Shown here: positions 47,901-59,901 of the stretch, piece by piece | Position numbering within the stretch: position 1 is the stretch's first letter | Layout of the letters: every line of letters begins with the position of its first letter | DNA from: Gordionus sp. m RMFG-2023 | Lineage: Eukaryota; Nematomorpha; Gordioida; Chordodea; Parachordodidae | Direction of reading: 5' to 3' | DNA length: 64,000 nucleotides | Assembly: GCF_954871325.1 (NCBI RefSeq) | Contig: NC_088776.1 | Location: forward strand, 54,020,569-54,084,568 | The notes under the pieces: model-generated | What the model was told of the DNA's origin: nothing | Seen by the model: only the letters and a program-made list of their open reading frames with translations | Database searches by the model: none | Translations under genes and position numbers: made by a program

Positions 47901-50900
47901 CCATTTCTTTCTAAAACGGTATTTAACTGGGAGCAGTGCTTTCAATAACTATTCTATTATTATATAAAAGTGTACCAGTGATAGGCCTTCCATTAAAGAA
48001 CCACTGAATTTGAGGCTTAGGAACTCCGTCCGCCTGGCACTTGATGACGTAGGTTTCATCTTCGGCCGCGTTAGCATCTTCCGGTTTTACGGTCCAATAT
48101 GGAGCGGCTTACATTTTTATTGAAAAAAAAATAAAAATGATAAATTTTCATGTATTTCCCTTGCCCATATTTATTTCTGCTATCCTTAAAAAGAGGCATG
48201 CTATTCTTCACCTTGAGATATGTATTCTAACTTTTTTTAAGCCAATACCTCGATATCTTGAAAGTGTAGAACAATATAATAGATATCTTTATTCATTAAA
48301 AAAATTTTTAAAAAAATTTGTGTTACATCATGCAAGATTTTTTATGCATGAAAATTAGATAATATTTACTTAATAAATAAATTTTTTCACTATTTGCCAT
48401 TTTTAGGTAAAATTTGATCTAATATTTATCTTATTTTTTTAAAAAAAACTACAAAATTTTATTCAAACTCTGCTTTTATATTTTGTGTGTCGTGTTTTAA
48501 AAAATGCATTTAGCGAGTAAATATTTTTAGAAATCGTTCTCGATATATTTTAGCCTAACCAGAAAATATATTCTATCTTTTTCCAGGGCTGAGAACCTGA
48601 ACCCTTCGAATCCACCCACCTACTTTACTATAATCTAAAATTTTTAAAAAAAATATTTTTTTAGGGGTTTTAAGGTTCAATTCATTAAAAAAAACATTTT
48701 TTTATTTTATTTTGTGAGAAAATTTATACTTTCATTTACTAAACATATTACCACAAATTACAAATCTATTTTTTCAATTGTAATATTTTAATATAATTTA
48801 CGATGATATATAATATTAAAACTCCGGTTTTTTCTATTATTTTAAATAAATATTATAAATCCTTATTTTTTTATACCCCTAACCCGTTTCATTGAATTCA
48901 CCCCAAAAAATGAAGGCTTTTACAGTTCCGATAATTTTATTCTTAAATGCAAATGTGATCCCATTATTATTCATACTTTAATGATATGAGAAAAAGAAGA
49001 TGGAAAAATATTAATTAAATATTATTAAACAAACAATCGGAAAAATTTAAATAATAATTTTGTGAATTTTTTTTTGTATAACAAAAAGAAATTTAAATTT
49101 TAGATAATAAATTTCAGCGGGTATCTGCTAAAATGAATAGGTACAAAAAGTATCGATCCTACACAACCTATGCTTCTTGATAATGGTAAAACTTCTTAGG
49201 AGTTAAAAATTTAAGGGGGTTTATTTCATTTTGTACATTGAACTTGAACTCTCATGACCCGCTTTTGGTCTTGACCTATACCGTTAGCGGCCCGGCATTC
49301 GTAGTCGCCAGCGTCAGAATACTGAATATTTTCGATAATCAAATCGTGAGAAAAACACTCGAAAGTGTGTCTGCCAATGGGTAAATCACCGTCTATACGT
49401 CGCCATGTTATTTTTGGGGAGGGGCTTTGGCAAAAAAATATAAAAATTGATACAATAAATGTAAACTTTTATTGTGCTCGTTTTTCCGCAGTCTCGATTT
49501 TGCATTCTTTCATTTTTATGATTTGGATAACATATAGAAATTTACTAAACAACTCCCAAATTTTATTAAAACACATATCAACCTTTTTTTTAAATAAACT
49601 AACCATAACCCATATATCTCTAATTTTTAACCCTATCTTCTTTCTCAAAATACCGATTTAGAAGTAGTTTTCCAGACAAATGTTTTTTTAAACGAATGAA
49701 TGTAAAATAGAGGTATAGTGAAAAAGCGATGATAGGTACAATTTTTTCTCGTGCACAAAAAAGACGAGGGAAAAACATCCATCCCAATTAATATTTTAAA
49801 ATGTTATAAGGTTAAAAATAGATAAATAATGACGATGAAAAATTGTGATTACAATCCACTGTATATGCATCTTAATACGAGGTTTTGAGATCTAAGTGCC
49901 AAACTGTTCACCGAAGAAGTCCACATTCTCTCTGGCGGCCTTTTTGGAATGGGATCGCCTGGATTTTAATATTTTTTTTAGTTGTTATGTATAATTTACG
50001 TAAACCAAATTAATGCTTAAAATGGATATTTCATAAATTCAAAATCCTTAAACGTTTTAAGTATTTATATTTATAATAATCCGCAAACCTGGGTTGAGCA
50101 CTTTTATGATTTGGAATTCCCCTTGGTTAAGCGTGTTCAGGGTAGGATTATTCGCCACGCACGTAAAAGGGTTGTTATGACTAAGTTCGTCACGGGCGAA
50201 TAGTTGGATATCTTCCGACGCGTTGACATAAGCGAAATTCAGGTTTCCGTCCATGTCTTGCATGACTCTGGCCGAACATTTTACCTCTTTGAACTCGTCC
50301 TTTTCAAAAAATAAAATAAAATAGCGAATGGTTATGTTGCATAGTAAATATAAAATATCGAGAAGACTTCTTTCGATAGATTCCACTTCCGGTTCGGAAA
50401 ATTTTTAGAAAAATTCAAAAAGACCTGTTTGCAATTTCCTAGTATTTGAATCATAAAGGGTGTTTGATTCTAAACTTACCAAAATATATTTAATGCAATC
50501 TCGAGCAAATTCCGTATAGAAAAAAAAGAAAAAGTGAAATATACTGTGTAGCTTAATTAAGTTCCGCTGATTTCGCTGGCATATCTAATATTTTACATAT
50601 TAAAAGTTAGAAAAAAGCCCAATAAATAGTATTGTAAAATGAAAGGCGAATCGGATAGATATAGAAGAAAAAAATTAAATATTAAATAGGAATATATTAT
50701 TTACTTAATTATTTTAAAATCTCCCCTACCCCTTAATATAAATATTTTTTAGTAAATTGTGCTAACCGATATGAGCCAAAAGACGAGTGGTGGTGGGATG
50801 CCTTTTGGGGGAAGACAGTTAAGAGTTAGCGGGTCCCCGTTATTGACCGTCATAACGCTCGGTTGAGGCATGTGGGGAAAGGATTCGAGCCCTAAAAAGT

Positions 50901-53900
50901 AAGCGAAATATATAAAAGTTTGGGGATAAATTATATTACCAAGATATTTTATTCCCTTTTTCCCCTTCTCTTTCTTTCTTTGTCGTATATATTCTAATAA
51001 ATTAATCTCCCCGGTAAATAATATGCATATTGTACTCTAAAACAAAATTTTAAAGGCAAATATGACCATTCAATTAAAATGTATATTAGATTAATTATTT
51101 CCTGAATTCAAATTTTTAAATTATATATTTTTTCATTAAAAAAATATATCGATTTTGTAAATGCACTATATTAGTTGACCGAAAAATTAGTAAAAAGTGA
51201 AAAATAAGGCATAGTTAATGTGTAAATAAAAATATGGTATATAACATTTTATGTATGCTGCACAAGTTTTGCCTTTAAAAATGCTAATATGAATGTTTAA
51301 TACATTTTTTTTCTATAAATAAAATTTTATAAGTTACAATAAAATTTGCAACATTTTTTTTGCCATTACCTATTCATAGCCTAGCATAGTTTTCTAAAGA
51401 AATGAACTGTGCGGGGCAAAATGATACAAGTCATTTAAATCTAACACTATCTTAATAAATCGATGACTTATTTAAAAAATATACCATTTAATGAATCTCA
51501 ATCCTATTAAACATGCAATATTATATAACATATATATGTGATAACATTAATATTTCTCGGGAGAAAAATAAAAATATAATACTACTAGTTTTCACCCCCC
51601 TAGAGAAAAAAAATGATAAAATTAATAAATATTTTAAAAAATCAAAGGTAGTTACGGGCGTGTTGAAGACGGACAGCGTTACTAACCGCTGTTCCGAATT
51701 GATTAGTAGCGAAGCACTGATAGAGGCCCTCGTCATCGTAGATTGGACGCGTGATAGTAAGAGTCCCTTTACCCGGAACCATTATGACCCTTCCATCGTT
51801 AGCTGATGGATCATATTTCAGACTGTTCTTTTTCCAGTAATAACTGTAAGAAAAATATAAATCAAATCGTATATTACGTAATGTGTTACCAAAGTTATAT
51901 TCAAACAATATTTAAGACAGATTATAGAAGCAACAAAATGCTAGTTGATACAATAATCATCGTCCTAATTAAGTGATAAGCTCTTGTTGTTAGGCTGTGA
52001 TAGTATGATCTAAGATAATGCTTTAAAATAACAGAATATATAACATTTTTACCTGGTAAAGCTGCAGCTTCAAACTTATTTTATCACTTTTTTATTTTTG
52101 CATATCTAACCTGATACTACCTCAAGGTTAGAAAACGATACTTTGTTCATGGGTTTAAAATGCTATTCACACCCAAAAAAATTTCAGAGACGAAATTGCC
52201 AAATACATTTTAAATAATACGCTCTTTGTTACAATAGAAAGATTTTTCTCCGCACACGAGACCTAAACCCAGAGCCCTGTAAATTCTATATTATTTGAGC
52301 GCATGAAATACTATAAAATAATTTAGTCTTAACCCGGGGCTAGGGTCGACTTTCGGTGTTGCATCCTATCCTGCCTCAGCTTGAGGCTGTCTTCCTAATT
52401 CGATGATGGTTCAACTTAGAATCATGTGTTACAATACAACCTCCAATAAAGGGGAATTCTTATATTTTCACTTCGAGTCTATTAGCAAATAATTCATTCA
52501 TTCATTCATTATTTCTTTTTTCTTCTTCTTTATTTCTTTCTATTAAATTAAGAAAAGCTCAAATGCTTCAAAATGGAATTAAAGGTTTTACAAAAATTAA
52601 AAAATGTAAGTTATTCAACCTTTTTATAATTAGATTTAATTTTATTTTGATAAATTAAGATAACAATACTCAAATCAAAACTACATTAGAAATAAAGGTT
52701 TTCAAAAATTATAAAATGTATCAAAGTCGTATTTTCATAATAAATAAAAAAAAATTCAAAGGATTAATAATATTTTCCATAAATGCAAACCTTTAAATGT
52801 TGATAAAAAAATTAAGATAAAATCTCAATTTTTAAAAAAGGAGAAGAAAAAAAAATTCTTAATTGCTTATTTTTTTTCTTCCATCTTTCTTTCCTAGCAT
52901 ACAATATTAACATTTGTAGATCATGGTCTAATTTAGAACTAAAAACACCAGTGTCGAACCGAACCTAGGAATAAATTTAAACGGAACCTTTTAAAGGAGC
53001 TACCTAAACCTTTAAAACTCTTATAAAAGGGTTTTAAAACAGGGTTGTGAAACCAAGGGTTCTGAAATTTAAAATTGTTTGGTTGGGCATTTTGAGATGA
53101 CAGACGAAATATAGGATTTATTGGCAACCCATCGATCCCCGGGTAATATGAACCCGGAGCGGGTTCAGACCTCTATCAGAAAATTGGTTTCGATTAAGTT
53201 CCTCTTATCAAAATTTTCGCTAGATAGTTTTGAATACATAAACCCTAACACTCGGGTTTACTAACCTGGAAAATATGTTTATATAAGGTTTTTATTTTAT
53301 AAATATTCAATAATGCAATTTACATGTTTTTTTTAAATATATATTTTTTTCCAATTAAAAAGCCCGATTCAAATTTAAAAAAACCTAATATCACATTCGC
53401 CAATTCGTTAATATTAAGGAAGATAAAGCTAAAAAAAAATGAAATATTCTGACTGACATCTCCGCTACTATTGTCAAAGTTAGAAAAAATCTTACACAAA
53501 CTTGGCATGTAATTGAAGAGGCACTTCAAGACGAATATGTATATTGATAGACGATCAATCAAAATTATTATCCCGACACTCGAGGGCATGTTGAATAAAT
53601 TGCAAATTAAAGAAAATAACAAAAGTCAAAATACATCATACAATATAAAACAAGCGCGATTAATGGGTAACCATTAATAATTCTTTTAACATTCTCTAAT
53701 GGATTAATAAAAACAGCTGATATTCTTGCATATTTGGAAAAGAAATTAAAACAACCCGAGTTGTATTCTAATAGCAACAATAGCTACGTCTATGCCAACT
53801 GCACCGATTTCGAACAAGAGAGCATTATTAGGATAAATACATTTGTATCACCAAAGAGAACAAGATTGGGAATAATTGATTTTATATACAAATAAAAATT

Positions 53901-54859
53901 GATAAAAAAATTGTGAGGTTAATTTTAAAATCTCTAGAAGGGGAAAATGGCCTAAAGGGATAAACTTGGAAAGGGCCACTAAATGACAAAGAAGAGCTAT
54001 ATTACCCTGTATAAAAAATAATAATTACAGAACCTTCATTTAAAGGTTTTTAAGCCTGACCCGAACCAACCTTTTAGAAAATTTAAAAAATGTTCTAGAC
54101 TGATCCCACACTCAAAAATGGCCTATATGGTAAAAAAAACGAGAAAAGCTTTAAAAACAAAGAAAAGCAATATATATAGGGCGATAAAAGATAAATAGCA
54201 AACATTCAATATTACTTAAAATTATGGCACTATATAAAATGGATAAAAAATCAGATGACCATACTTTCCCCCTCCCGCGATGAAATATTTAGAATCGGAT
54301 ATTTTTTAAAATCTTTCTTTAGACAAACAATTAGGATAGCTGTATCTAATGACATACATACAATACTTGCCCAGACTGATGAGTAATTCGTTTGAAGCGT
54401 CCTTGAATACAAATCAACTGGTGACATGCTATTTTGTTTTCCGATATATATATATTTTTTTAAATTGTTTATATGGGAAATCAAAATGGCGTACCGCCAG
54501 CTGATTGATACACAATTAACTGAATAAATTGTCAGTCTATATAACACTGCATTCACAGTTAACGCGAGATGGCGACGAAATATACAAAAATGAAAGTAAA
54601 ATTATTATATTTCTATGATAATCTGTGAATTCGCTCTAACTGTGAACGAAGGGTAAGTATGGTTGCAACTTAGTATATATTATCAAAAAAATGAAAATTA
54701 TGCGAAACAAAAAATAAACAAAACTATAAAAATAGATATAAGGTAAATTTTACGTTGGCTCTGGTTCACCTTCGGCCAGGCATTCCAACGTCACGAGTAT
54801 TCGGCTGTCGTATATCAATTCGTAAGGTGGTTGTCTAGTGAAGGTCGGCGGGGATGTGA
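34994..54859 (-). CDS. Nrg: neuroglian / L1CAM family adhesion receptor, spliced gene (5' end missing)
   Basis: Neuroglian is a single-pass adhesion receptor that links neuronal and epithelial contacts to ankyrin and spectrin. I traced 25 coding exons with agreeing phase from 54859 to the stop at 34994, 1363 codons: six Ig domains, five FnIII domains, a short juxtamembrane microexon, a membrane segment (TAGWFVGLMCALAILLLIM) and a cytoplasmic tail with VRRNRGGKY, the ankyrin-binding GSFIGQY motif and a C-terminal TFV that could bind PDZ domains. Domain number and order match the family exactly. Exons average about 160 nt; most FnIII and Ig domains are split by one intron. The first traced exon begins inside the mature N-terminus (RRPFTRQPPYEL), so the signal-peptide exon lies further upstream and was not identified. 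Family assignment is certain; the choice of symbol follows the insect gene. Confidence 0.95.
39247..39320 (-). other. tRNA-like segment (tRNA pseudogene or SINE head)
   Basis: On the minus strand the sequence has a box A-like TAATCTAGTTAGTAAGA and, about 35 nt on, a box B-like GGGTTCAAATCC. The T-stem and acceptor stem pair poorly, so this is not a functional tRNA. It lies inside the Ginger-like fossil. Confidence 0.4.
39400..39750. repeat. two diverged tandem copies inside the Ginger-like fossil
   Basis: The segments at about 39405-39545 and 39555-39750 share GTTAACTTTAATGATGTT-type openings, AAAGATGAG..CTTGAAATGAAAC-type middles and TACCATTATTGTCTCTATAT endings, with some insertion in the second. 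They form a degenerate direct repeat near the right end of the element. Confidence 0.7.
39894..39917 (-). CDS. Nrg: neuroglian 24-nt juxtamembrane microexon
   Basis: After a TATTTCAG acceptor, 24 nt (GGATTCAAACCGAACTCAGA then CCCG) join Fn5 and the membrane exon in phase: the preceding exon leaves one nucleotide (A), the microexon adds RIQTELRP plus one nucleotide (G), and the following exon begins GAGAGGAAAGT, giving GEESIATAGWF. The donor GTGTAA is formed by one host G (39893) and the terminal TGTAA of the transposon that fills the intron. The neighbouring frame and phases support it, but the exon is short and its use should be confirmed by transcripts. Confidence 0.7.
40218..46125 (-). CDS. 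Nrg: neuroglian exons for FnIII domains 1-5
   Basis: Exons: 46125-45967 and 45575-45444 (Fn1: VPNPPTDVTLL, ATVSWRPGGDNSAPI, YTFRVLAENKIG); 45075-44909 and 44705-44423 (Fn2: CSTPPDVPEANPTGV, RLDIFWTPLPK, YEISVTSVNDLG); 43918-43800 and 43115-42926 (Fn3: ARLAWGKVNG, ILTWTPQEG, QTPEG); 42725-42603 and 41563-41406 (Fn4: LQLRWEAPSEPNGILTGY, TKYRVEIAATTQAG); 41190-41022 and 40376-40218 (Fn5: VNVTWTPAVG, GTVYQMRVVAQND, QEVRTPTT). The sequence CSTPPDVP at the Fn1-Fn2 boundary and the TPEG closing Fn3 are typical of L1 proteins. The 41.4-42.6 kb intron contains a composite repeat and the 40.4-41.0 kb intron a foldback MITE. Confidence 0.93.
40591..40796. mobile_element. TA-foldback MITE copy
   Basis: Opens ATGTTGTTAAAAACCCGAT after TA and closes GAATTGGGCTTTTTAACAAT. 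The interior keeps CTATGAGCAAAATCT. It lies in the neuroglian intron between the two Fn5 exons and is diverged. Confidence 0.6.
41917..42452. mobile_element. composite hAT-like repeat containing a TA-foldback MITE
   Basis: Outer termini TAGGGCTCTGC (41916 area) and GCACAGCCCTA (ending near 42452) are inverted with one mismatch in eleven. Flanking 8-mers ATCTCGTT and TTCTGGTT agree at 6 of 8. At the centre (42020-42227) is a foldback copy (GTGTTATTAAACAGCTT to GCCGTTTAGCAGCAACAC). The same arrangement recurs at 11.55-12.32 kb. It lies in the neuroglian intron between the two Fn4 exons. Confidence 0.6.
46396..54859 (-). CDS. Nrg: neuroglian exons for Ig domains 1-6
   Basis: Exons: 54859-54753 and 51843-51656 (Ig1: VTLECLAEGEPEPT, then YYWKKN and DEGLYQCFATNQFG); 50891-50767 and 50299-50089 (Ig2: DPLTLNCLPPKGIPPP, then NPFTCVANN); 49958-49853 and 49424-49237 (Ig3: LVLRCIYSG, then PSPKITWRR and DAGDYECRAANGIG); 48107-47976 and 47867-47721 (Ig4: YVIKCQADGVPKPQIQW, then DIGVYQCNASNTHG); 47484-47155 (Ig5 on one exon: LTCVTFGAPAPQITW, SDAGNYTCTARNKFG); 47012-46745 and 46526-46396 (Ig6: VVFRCSAV, DWEKNG, then DTASYTCVARTRL). 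Every domain keeps its Cys pair and core Trp. The first intron in this block is 2.9 kb; the others are mostly under 1 kb. Confidence 0.93.
51857..54752. other. large neuroglian intron (splits Ig1)
   Basis: This 2.9-kb intron has an ATTC microsatellite at about 52492-52512 and a GC-richer repeat-like block at 52935-53185 (CCGAACC, CCCGGGTAATATG). An open frame on the minus strand at 53622-53320 has no recognised domain and is hydrophobic through AT bias. No further exon was recognised. Confidence 0.45.
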
Positions 54860-55000
54860 CTTGAAGAAAAAAAAGATAATAAATATTTTATTATATAAAA
54901 TAAAATTTCCATTCTTCTATATTAAAAATTATTATCCGTCGAATTTATAGTTGATAATTTCGCCTAAATATGAGCGCGGACGCCTTACAGAAAATTGATC

Positions 55001-55214
55001 AAGCGTTGGCTCGTTTTGAGCCGATTTTTAAAAACGGCTAACTCAATATTTCGTCCAGAAAAATATTATGCAGGCCTTAAGATTTTGCTCATAGAAGGAA
55101 CAAAGGTATAGGCATATATTATCGAAATCTCGAGACTTAGCCAATATTTTTCTTGCTAAAATATTGAGTTAGCCGTTTTAAAAAATCGGCTCAAAATGAG
55201 CCGTTTAACAACAC
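55001..55214. mobile_element. TA-foldback MITE copy, best preserved
   Basis: The left arm GGCTCGTTTTGAGCCGATTT with AAAAACGGCTAACTCAATAT mirrors the right arm ATATTGAGTTAGCCGTTTT with AAATCGGCTCAAAATGAGCC, which closes GTTTAACAACAC before TA at 55215. The left outermost 10 nt are reduced. The two arms of about 80-100 nt can fold into a near-perfect hairpin. Confidence 0.8.
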
Positions 55215-56766
55215 TAGTTGAAGGGTGCGCGTTAACTTATTTCTGCTTTCCTCGGAGTTGAGCGCTATTTTCATAATATAAAAAAAATGGAGGCTGAAGT
55301 GCAACTATAGTGTAAACGGCTAATTTTCAGTATTGTTCGATCAAATCTTATAGCGTAAAAAAGGAAGAATTGTATTTGGATGAACAAGAGCCATATGAAG
55401 AAAAATCACATATCATTAACAAAAATACAATGATTCTGGAAACTTAATCAGCATGTTCCAAACTGACCCGATATTTTTACAAAAAGGTTTACCCGGCTTA
55501 TGGGGAATCATAAATTTTCTCAATTTAAAAAAGTTTTCGAAATTCGGGTTCGGTTTGACCAGTAAAAAAAAATTTTTTCACCCATGGCTACCGGGCTGCG
55601 CAAATCTCTACTCCTTGTTAAGAAACTCAAATCGATATATTTTTATTTTAGTCAATTTTATTCTTTAAACAGCTAGACAGACTCAAAGCAAGGAAAAATT
55701 TGTGTATTACTAAAAATATTTTGAAAATTCAAATTTAAAAACATTATAAAGGTTACATTTAATAGAAAAGGATAAGATGGCCCAAATAGGGATTTTGATA
55801 TAAATCTTGATAATTCAGAAATATCGGCTTGGTTGGCTTATGCTTAGAAAAACAAATCATATTTTTTTTTAAAAGTGATGATTTGTTTTGAAAGGGTGGA
55901 GGAGGGGAATTAGACCAAATTCATAACTTTTGAGTGATATTTTATAATAATCATCTTATAACCTTAAGAAATTTCAAAATGTGCTCCGAAAAAAATATAA
56001 ACATAATTTTTATTTTCTCTTTCATCTTTTTAAAAATAAATAGACAATTAGAAAACTTCTCTAGGGATCATGATAAAAGAAATTATGGGATTTTATTATA
56101 TTTTATTTTTTTTTAAATTTTTTTTTATATTTTTCAAAAATTAAAAATTTGCGGGTCGTGAATTTTAAGAAACTCTTAAGAGCACTCCAATTTTGAACAT
56201 ATCGATTTATGTTATCTTAAATGATCATGTTAGTGTATTCCATTAATCGATTACTTTTATTCTTTATAATTACATTTTAATTATTATATATAGATACATA
56301 TATATATGAAAAATGCAGATGTTTGAAACTCCACTATATTATTTATTGTGCAAGATATATTATAAATAATTTGTAATATTTAAAAAAAAATAAAAATCGG
56401 CGAGACATTTATACGATTCTGAGATATTTCGTTATTCAAAATCAAAGGTATATATAAATATTTACATAATTTGATATTGGGCTATAGAAAAAATATATAA
56501 TTGCTTTAAAAAAAAGAAATTTTGACTATTTTTTAAAAAAAAAAATATATCGATCTACTACTACACTACACGAATAATTATAATAATTTTCTATATATAT
56601 AATATATTATTTTTTTTTGTTCGAATTTTTGCGGGTCGTCGTTATTTTAATAGAATTTAACTAAATATCAACCCGACAATCAATTTTAAAAAATACCTGT
56701 TTATTGTATAAGGTAACCCTATATGTTACAAGCTCGGAATAGAATGATAATAAATGATTGTATCTT

Positions 56767-56949
56767 TTGTAAAATGGCTGAATCGAGATTGTAGGTCAAA
56801 ATAAAATTATCTAATTCCTTGAAATTTCGCTAATAGATGTTTAAATCCTTTCTGCGTATGAGCAAAATTTCCGGAATTTTCGTTTTTTGCCTAAAATTAT
56901 GAGTTCGCCGTTTCTAAATATCGCGCTTCGAGCGGTCTTAACATCACAC
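56767..56949. mobile_element. TA-foldback MITE copy, diverged
   Basis: Begins TTGTAAAATGGCTGAATCGA and ends GGTCTTAACATCACAC before TA, with the family interior GTATGAGCAAAATTT. Identity is lower than in the other copies. Confidence 0.5.
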
Positions 56950-57022
56950 TAATTGTATGTAGTAATAGTAGTAAATAACGAAGGTATAGGTGTGTGTTAA
57001 AAAAAACCTTATCCTGTATAAT

Positions 57023-58235
57023 TCAAAATGTAGTGGTATTGTTAAGGTTATACAGCTCCGTTAATTGCTCCTCCGAATCATTAAAATGAGCGCATAACTT
57101 GTAAATAAATATGGGCAATTGTAACACTACACACGCGATAGCGAATATCGCCAAGCAAAAGTATTTGTCTCTCGTTTCGTACGTGCTACCTCGATTTGCG
57201 TGAAAGATATCAGGGACAGATCCATCCTTAAATGGATCGGAGCGCCGACGATAAAAATTGAGGCACAAACAATGATCAATTATTTTTAGAAAAAGCCGCT
57301 TGGTTATGTTTGGCCGAAGACGTTTTTTGGCTGATAATTGGTTCACGTCAATGTCGTCGCCTCCGCCCTTGAGAGGGAAATAATGGGAACGAGAGTACAT
57401 CAGAGCATTATGATTCTCGGGTAGCGATACATAACTGGTAGGAAACGTGGGTAACGAATTAAAGAAAGGATGAGTAGGAAACTTGTCGAAAAGTTTATCC
57501 GCATTTACTTTAGCGGTGAGTGGGTGTTCCCATAAGAGGGTATTATATACGTTCTCTTTCTTTCGCGTCGTCGCTATCGCTGTATAGCTATGCTTATATT
57601 TTTTGTCTTCGTCCTTGCGGAGAATTATTTTTTTCCTGAAAATGTGGCCATTTCGATAATCGGATTTGTGATTAAATTTGACCATTATATGGAAGAGGGG
57701 GCAAAAATATTTCTCATACCATTCATCGTAAATGATAAATTCAGCATATTCTGTCGAGTCATGGTGTTATAGAAAAAGGGGATAAATAAATAAATTGATT
57801 TTTTAAAATGAATAACTTGCTCTAATTATAAATGGATATATTTTTTTTGAATAATCTTTAATGATTTATTATAGGACGATGATTTTTAAAAAAAAACAAT
57901 TTTAAAATAGATTTTATTTAATTTTAGAAGAAACTGGAATGGATAAGTGATCTTTGGCTTCGAAACCAAAGCTTTAAAATCGAAGAAATTCGCGAAATAT
58001 TAAAAAAAAGAAGATATTCGCATAAAATACAAAGATTTCGAAATTTATTTTTAAAAAAACAAATTTTTTTATACTTGTTGCTCGAGGGGCAAAATTATTT
58101 ATTATTATTTTAAAAATATTTCTTTTTCATTTTATATCTTTTCCTTTTTTTTTACAAAAATAGTTTAAAATTAATACATATTGGCTTACCGAAGGCTGCA
58201 ACGTTTTCCCTTGTCAGAAAGACAGTTAATTTCAT
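57023..58235 (-). CDS. unrecognised two-exon gene, single-pass membrane protein
   Basis: Exon 1 (58235-58190) begins MKLTVFLTRENVAAF directly after two in-frame stops and ends at a strong GTAAGC donor. Exon 2 (57750-57023) follows a GACAG acceptor and joins in phase to give AAFEYAEFIIYDEWYEKYF, then a 240-residue open frame to TAA; total 257 residues. The N-terminal 180 residues are charged and carry KKRLRPNITKRLFLKII and YRRRSDPF; residues about 212-236 form one membrane segment (YFCLAIFAIACVVLQLPIF), followed by a short tail with NNTTTF, a possible glycosylation site if extracellular. This fits a type II or tail-anchored protein. I do not recognise the family. Composition is clearly coding-like. 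It lies upstream of neuroglian on the same strand. Confidence 0.65.
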
Positions 58236-58681
58236 GTAAGCATCTCATCATTTATGTGATAAAATGCATTTTAAGCAACATTGAAAGTTTTACTATGTTT
58301 ATTGTTGCAATCCATTATCTTATCGATATCAGATTCAGCATTAAGATATGTATCTCTTTCAAATGATATAAAATGTAAGAGAAACGTCGAAATTCTCTTT
58401 AGAAGTGTGCGAAAGATAATCAAACAGATTGACCAGGAACCTTACCTGGTATGGTATTTGTCTACAATACATAAAGGCATGAATATGAATTATGTCAGAA
58501 AAGCCGTTATGATTGATATCACAATTTGTTTAAGATTAATATACATCATATATATTTATTTTTAAGGATGGACTAGAAAGTTGATAAAAATACCGAGTGA
58601 ATAAAGTTATCGAATACAATATGAAAGTGCAACAAAAATGTAGTAAGGGCTCAGCTTAATAGAAGCAATGAAATTATAAAA

Positions 58682-59901
58682 TAGGGTTAGCCGATTTAAA
58701 TCACCCGATTTTTTTAAAAAAAATCAATGATTTATAGTGAAAGATAAGAACGTAGATAAGCAAAATAAATTAAATAACCAAATCGCCCTAGTAATCACCG
58801 CTTGTGAGACAAAAAAGTTTATTTCCTATTTCAATTTTTTGATTTAGTAGAAAAATAACTACTGATCCTAATCGCAATAGTGAAAAATTATTATATTCTA
58901 AATATGAAATGAAACTAATATCAAAAATCTACCCTTTTAAAATTTTTTTTATTTTTTGTAATAAAATAATAATCAATTAGTTTGTAAAATTAAGAAAAAA
59001 CTTATATTAAAAAATCACAAATAATATCTATATTGTTGAGGTTGACATTGTTATTAGAATTTAATTGCTTAAATAAAATTAATTTTCCTGCCTTTTCTGT
59101 TCCTAACCGATTCCTAAGCTTGGAGTGAACAACTCCAAGCGATGAGAATACTCTTTCGACTGAAGCAGATGATAAAGATGCAGTAAATAGTTGTTTTATT
59201 ATTTTTAGTATATTTAAATCCTTCATCAAATTTCCTTGAGCCACCCACCTTGGGTCCAATACTATATTAGTAAATGGCTTTGATTTTGCTTGAAGCCTTA
59301 CCAAGATAGATAAAAATAAAAATAACAGTGTTTGAATATAGAAGCCCCTAGTGTTCCATTTCATTGGTTGCTAAATTTGAACGATATTTCGGGTTTAAAA
59401 GGTAGGATAAGAAGTGGTGTGCAGGAGTTAATAATTGTATCGATTAGCAAAGGATGAAAGTTGATTACTATTTATTTGGCGGTGAAAAACTTTTGCAAAT
59501 TCTTCCAACCATTATGAGTTATAAATTGGGCTAATTCCCAAGAGGTCAGAGGTCAAGAAATAGCAATAGATAATTTTAGTTTGAAAAAATTAAATTTCAT
59601 TTTGCATTTTTATTTGGATCAGAAAATTCTACAATAAATTTATTTTAGCAAATATAGATAGATTAATTTTTTTTTAAAGTAACTGTATATTATATATCAT
59701 CGACTCTTTATTTGAAAGAAAAAAACAAATTAAAACATATCATTATTTGATTTTCAACAATTTCCTGACTTGTTCTCTTGAACATTAGTCCTCTACTTGC
59801 AAGATAATATTAAACTTATATTTTAAAAAAAATGCGATTTAAATCAAAAACTAGTTTTCTTTGATTTTTTTTATAAAAAATCAGGAATTCTGTAAGCCCT
59901 A
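58682..59901 (-). mobile_element. hAT transposon remnant with dimerisation domain
   Basis: Termini TAGGGTTAGCCGATTTAAAT at 58682 and, in reverse complement from 59901, TAGGGCTTACAG.., with shared subterminal GATTTAAATC and AAAAAAAATCAA words. Flanking 8-mers TTATAAAA (58674-58681) and TTATAAAG (59902-59909) differ at one position, as expected for hAT. The minus strand at 59364-59002 encodes the C-terminal dimerisation domain (SLSSASVERVFSSLGVVHSK then LRNRLGTEKAGKLILFK). Upstream transposase sequence is largely missing; only short pieces such as TSWELAQF near 59530 resemble coding. It is a different family from the 4.6-kb element. Confidence 0.85.

Larger units (their letters stand above)
54860..57022. 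other. upstream neuroglian intron or intergenic region
   Basis: The neuroglian signal-peptide exon should lie here or further upstream but was not found. The stretch contains two foldback MITE copies (55001-55214 and about 56767-56949), a dispersed repeat phrase at 55450-55620 and long A/T tracts. Confidence 0.4.

Noticed and set aside
53320-53622. 100-codon hydrophobic frame in the first neuroglian intron
   Set aside because: Hydrophobicity follows from AT-rich composition (Phe, Ile, Leu, Asn codons), and there is no domain.
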